Source: Neisseriaceae bacterium HSC-16F19
GTDB taxonomy: Bacteria; Pseudomonadota; Gammaproteobacteria; Burkholderiales; Neisseriaceae
Assembly (NCBI RefSeq): GCF_024171525.1
Contig: NZ_JALJZY010000041.1
Span: forward strand, 1-6,221
Direction: 5' to 3'
DNA length: 6,221 nt
The number at the start of each line of letters is the position of its first letter. The stretch's first letter is position 1. Positions 6,098 to 6,221 of the stretch are shown here, piece after piece. Position numbers and translations under genes: made by a program. The notes below the pieces were generated by a model. That model did no database searches. It saw nothing but the letters and a program-made list of their open reading frames with translations, and was not told where the DNA came from.

Positions 6098-6221
6098 TCT
6101 AATCCGACCACCGAACACAAACAACCGGACATACAGCGCACCGTTACCCAAAGCTTCAGCCAAACCCGCCAAGGCATCAACAGCCTCATCAACCGGCAGC
6201 TTGATCAAATCAAAACCCGGC
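6098..6221 (+). CDS. Head of a further orphan CdiA/TpsA-like cassette, running off the window
   Basis: The frame opens after TAA 6095-6097, three bases past the immunity gene stop, and reads TTEHKQPDIQRTVTQSFSQ, then QGINSLINRQLDQIKTR to the window end. It matches AAEHKELDIQRQITQQFGQ in the cassette at 1678-3738 (bases about 2195-2250), and the DNA is also similar from CCGAACACAAA at 6111 and 2201. No start codon is present, so this is another headless cassette beginning in the conserved FHA-like segment. Its toxin lies beyond the window. Confidence 0.75.

Noticed and set aside
1..6221. Canonical Neisseria uptake sequence (GCCGTCTGAA), CRISPR arrays, tRNA or rRNA genes, strong hairpin terminators
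   Set aside because: None was found on reading both strands; weak promoters or terminators in the AT-rich parts cannot be judged reliably by eye.

Overview
The window looks like the 3' end of a contact-dependent-inhibition or two-partner-secretion exoprotein locus (CdiA/TpsA/FHA-like) from a member of the Neisseriaceae. The reasons are the CdiA-type pre-toxin sequence, the head-to-tail run of toxin-immunity cassettes lacking start codons (the layout known for tpsC-type silent cassettes in Neisseria), and two perfect copies of the 12-mer AGGCTGCCTGAA. That 12-mer matches, from memory, the Simonsiella-type dialect of the Neisseriaceae DNA uptake sequence. The canonical N. meningitidis/N. gonorrhoeae uptake word was not found, so a commensal relative is more likely. 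The species cannot be fixed from the window.

Layout, left to right: (1) 1-1287, the C-terminal 428 residues of a CdiA-like protein, or of another cassette, entering from the left. It has a pre-toxin domain with a degenerate VENN motif (VGNN), then an AT-rich toxin tip of unrecognised family. (2) 1284-1670, its presumed immunity gene, overlapping by ATGA. (3) About 1678-3738, a long open frame with no usable start for its first 600 bases. It encodes FHA-like sequence, an NRQLH-type pre-toxin region and a papain-fold (Tox-PL) toxin domain, so it is an orphan cassette. (4) 3738-4010, an Imm35/YrhB-type immunity gene coupled to it by a TAATG overlap. (5) 4062-4322, a headless third toxin tip. (6) 4324-5715, an immunity-like gene split by an insertion sequence. 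(7) 4449-5520, that IS: 1072 bp, IS256-like with a variant zinc-binding transposase on the minus strand, terminal inverted repeats and a perfect 8-bp target duplication. (8) 5771-6094, an intact paralogue of the split gene. (9) 6098 to the end, the first 41 codons of a further cassette that begins in the same conserved FHA segment found inside cassette 3.

The genes probably work as a repertoire. One exported toxin tip at the 3' end of the main gene can be exchanged by recombination with the headless cassettes downstream. The immunity genes between them protect the cell from current, former or sibling toxins. The IS has broken one immunity gene but left its close paralogue intact. Conserved regions are GC-rich and toxin tips and immunity genes are visibly AT-rich, which is the usual mosaic of polymorphic toxin loci.
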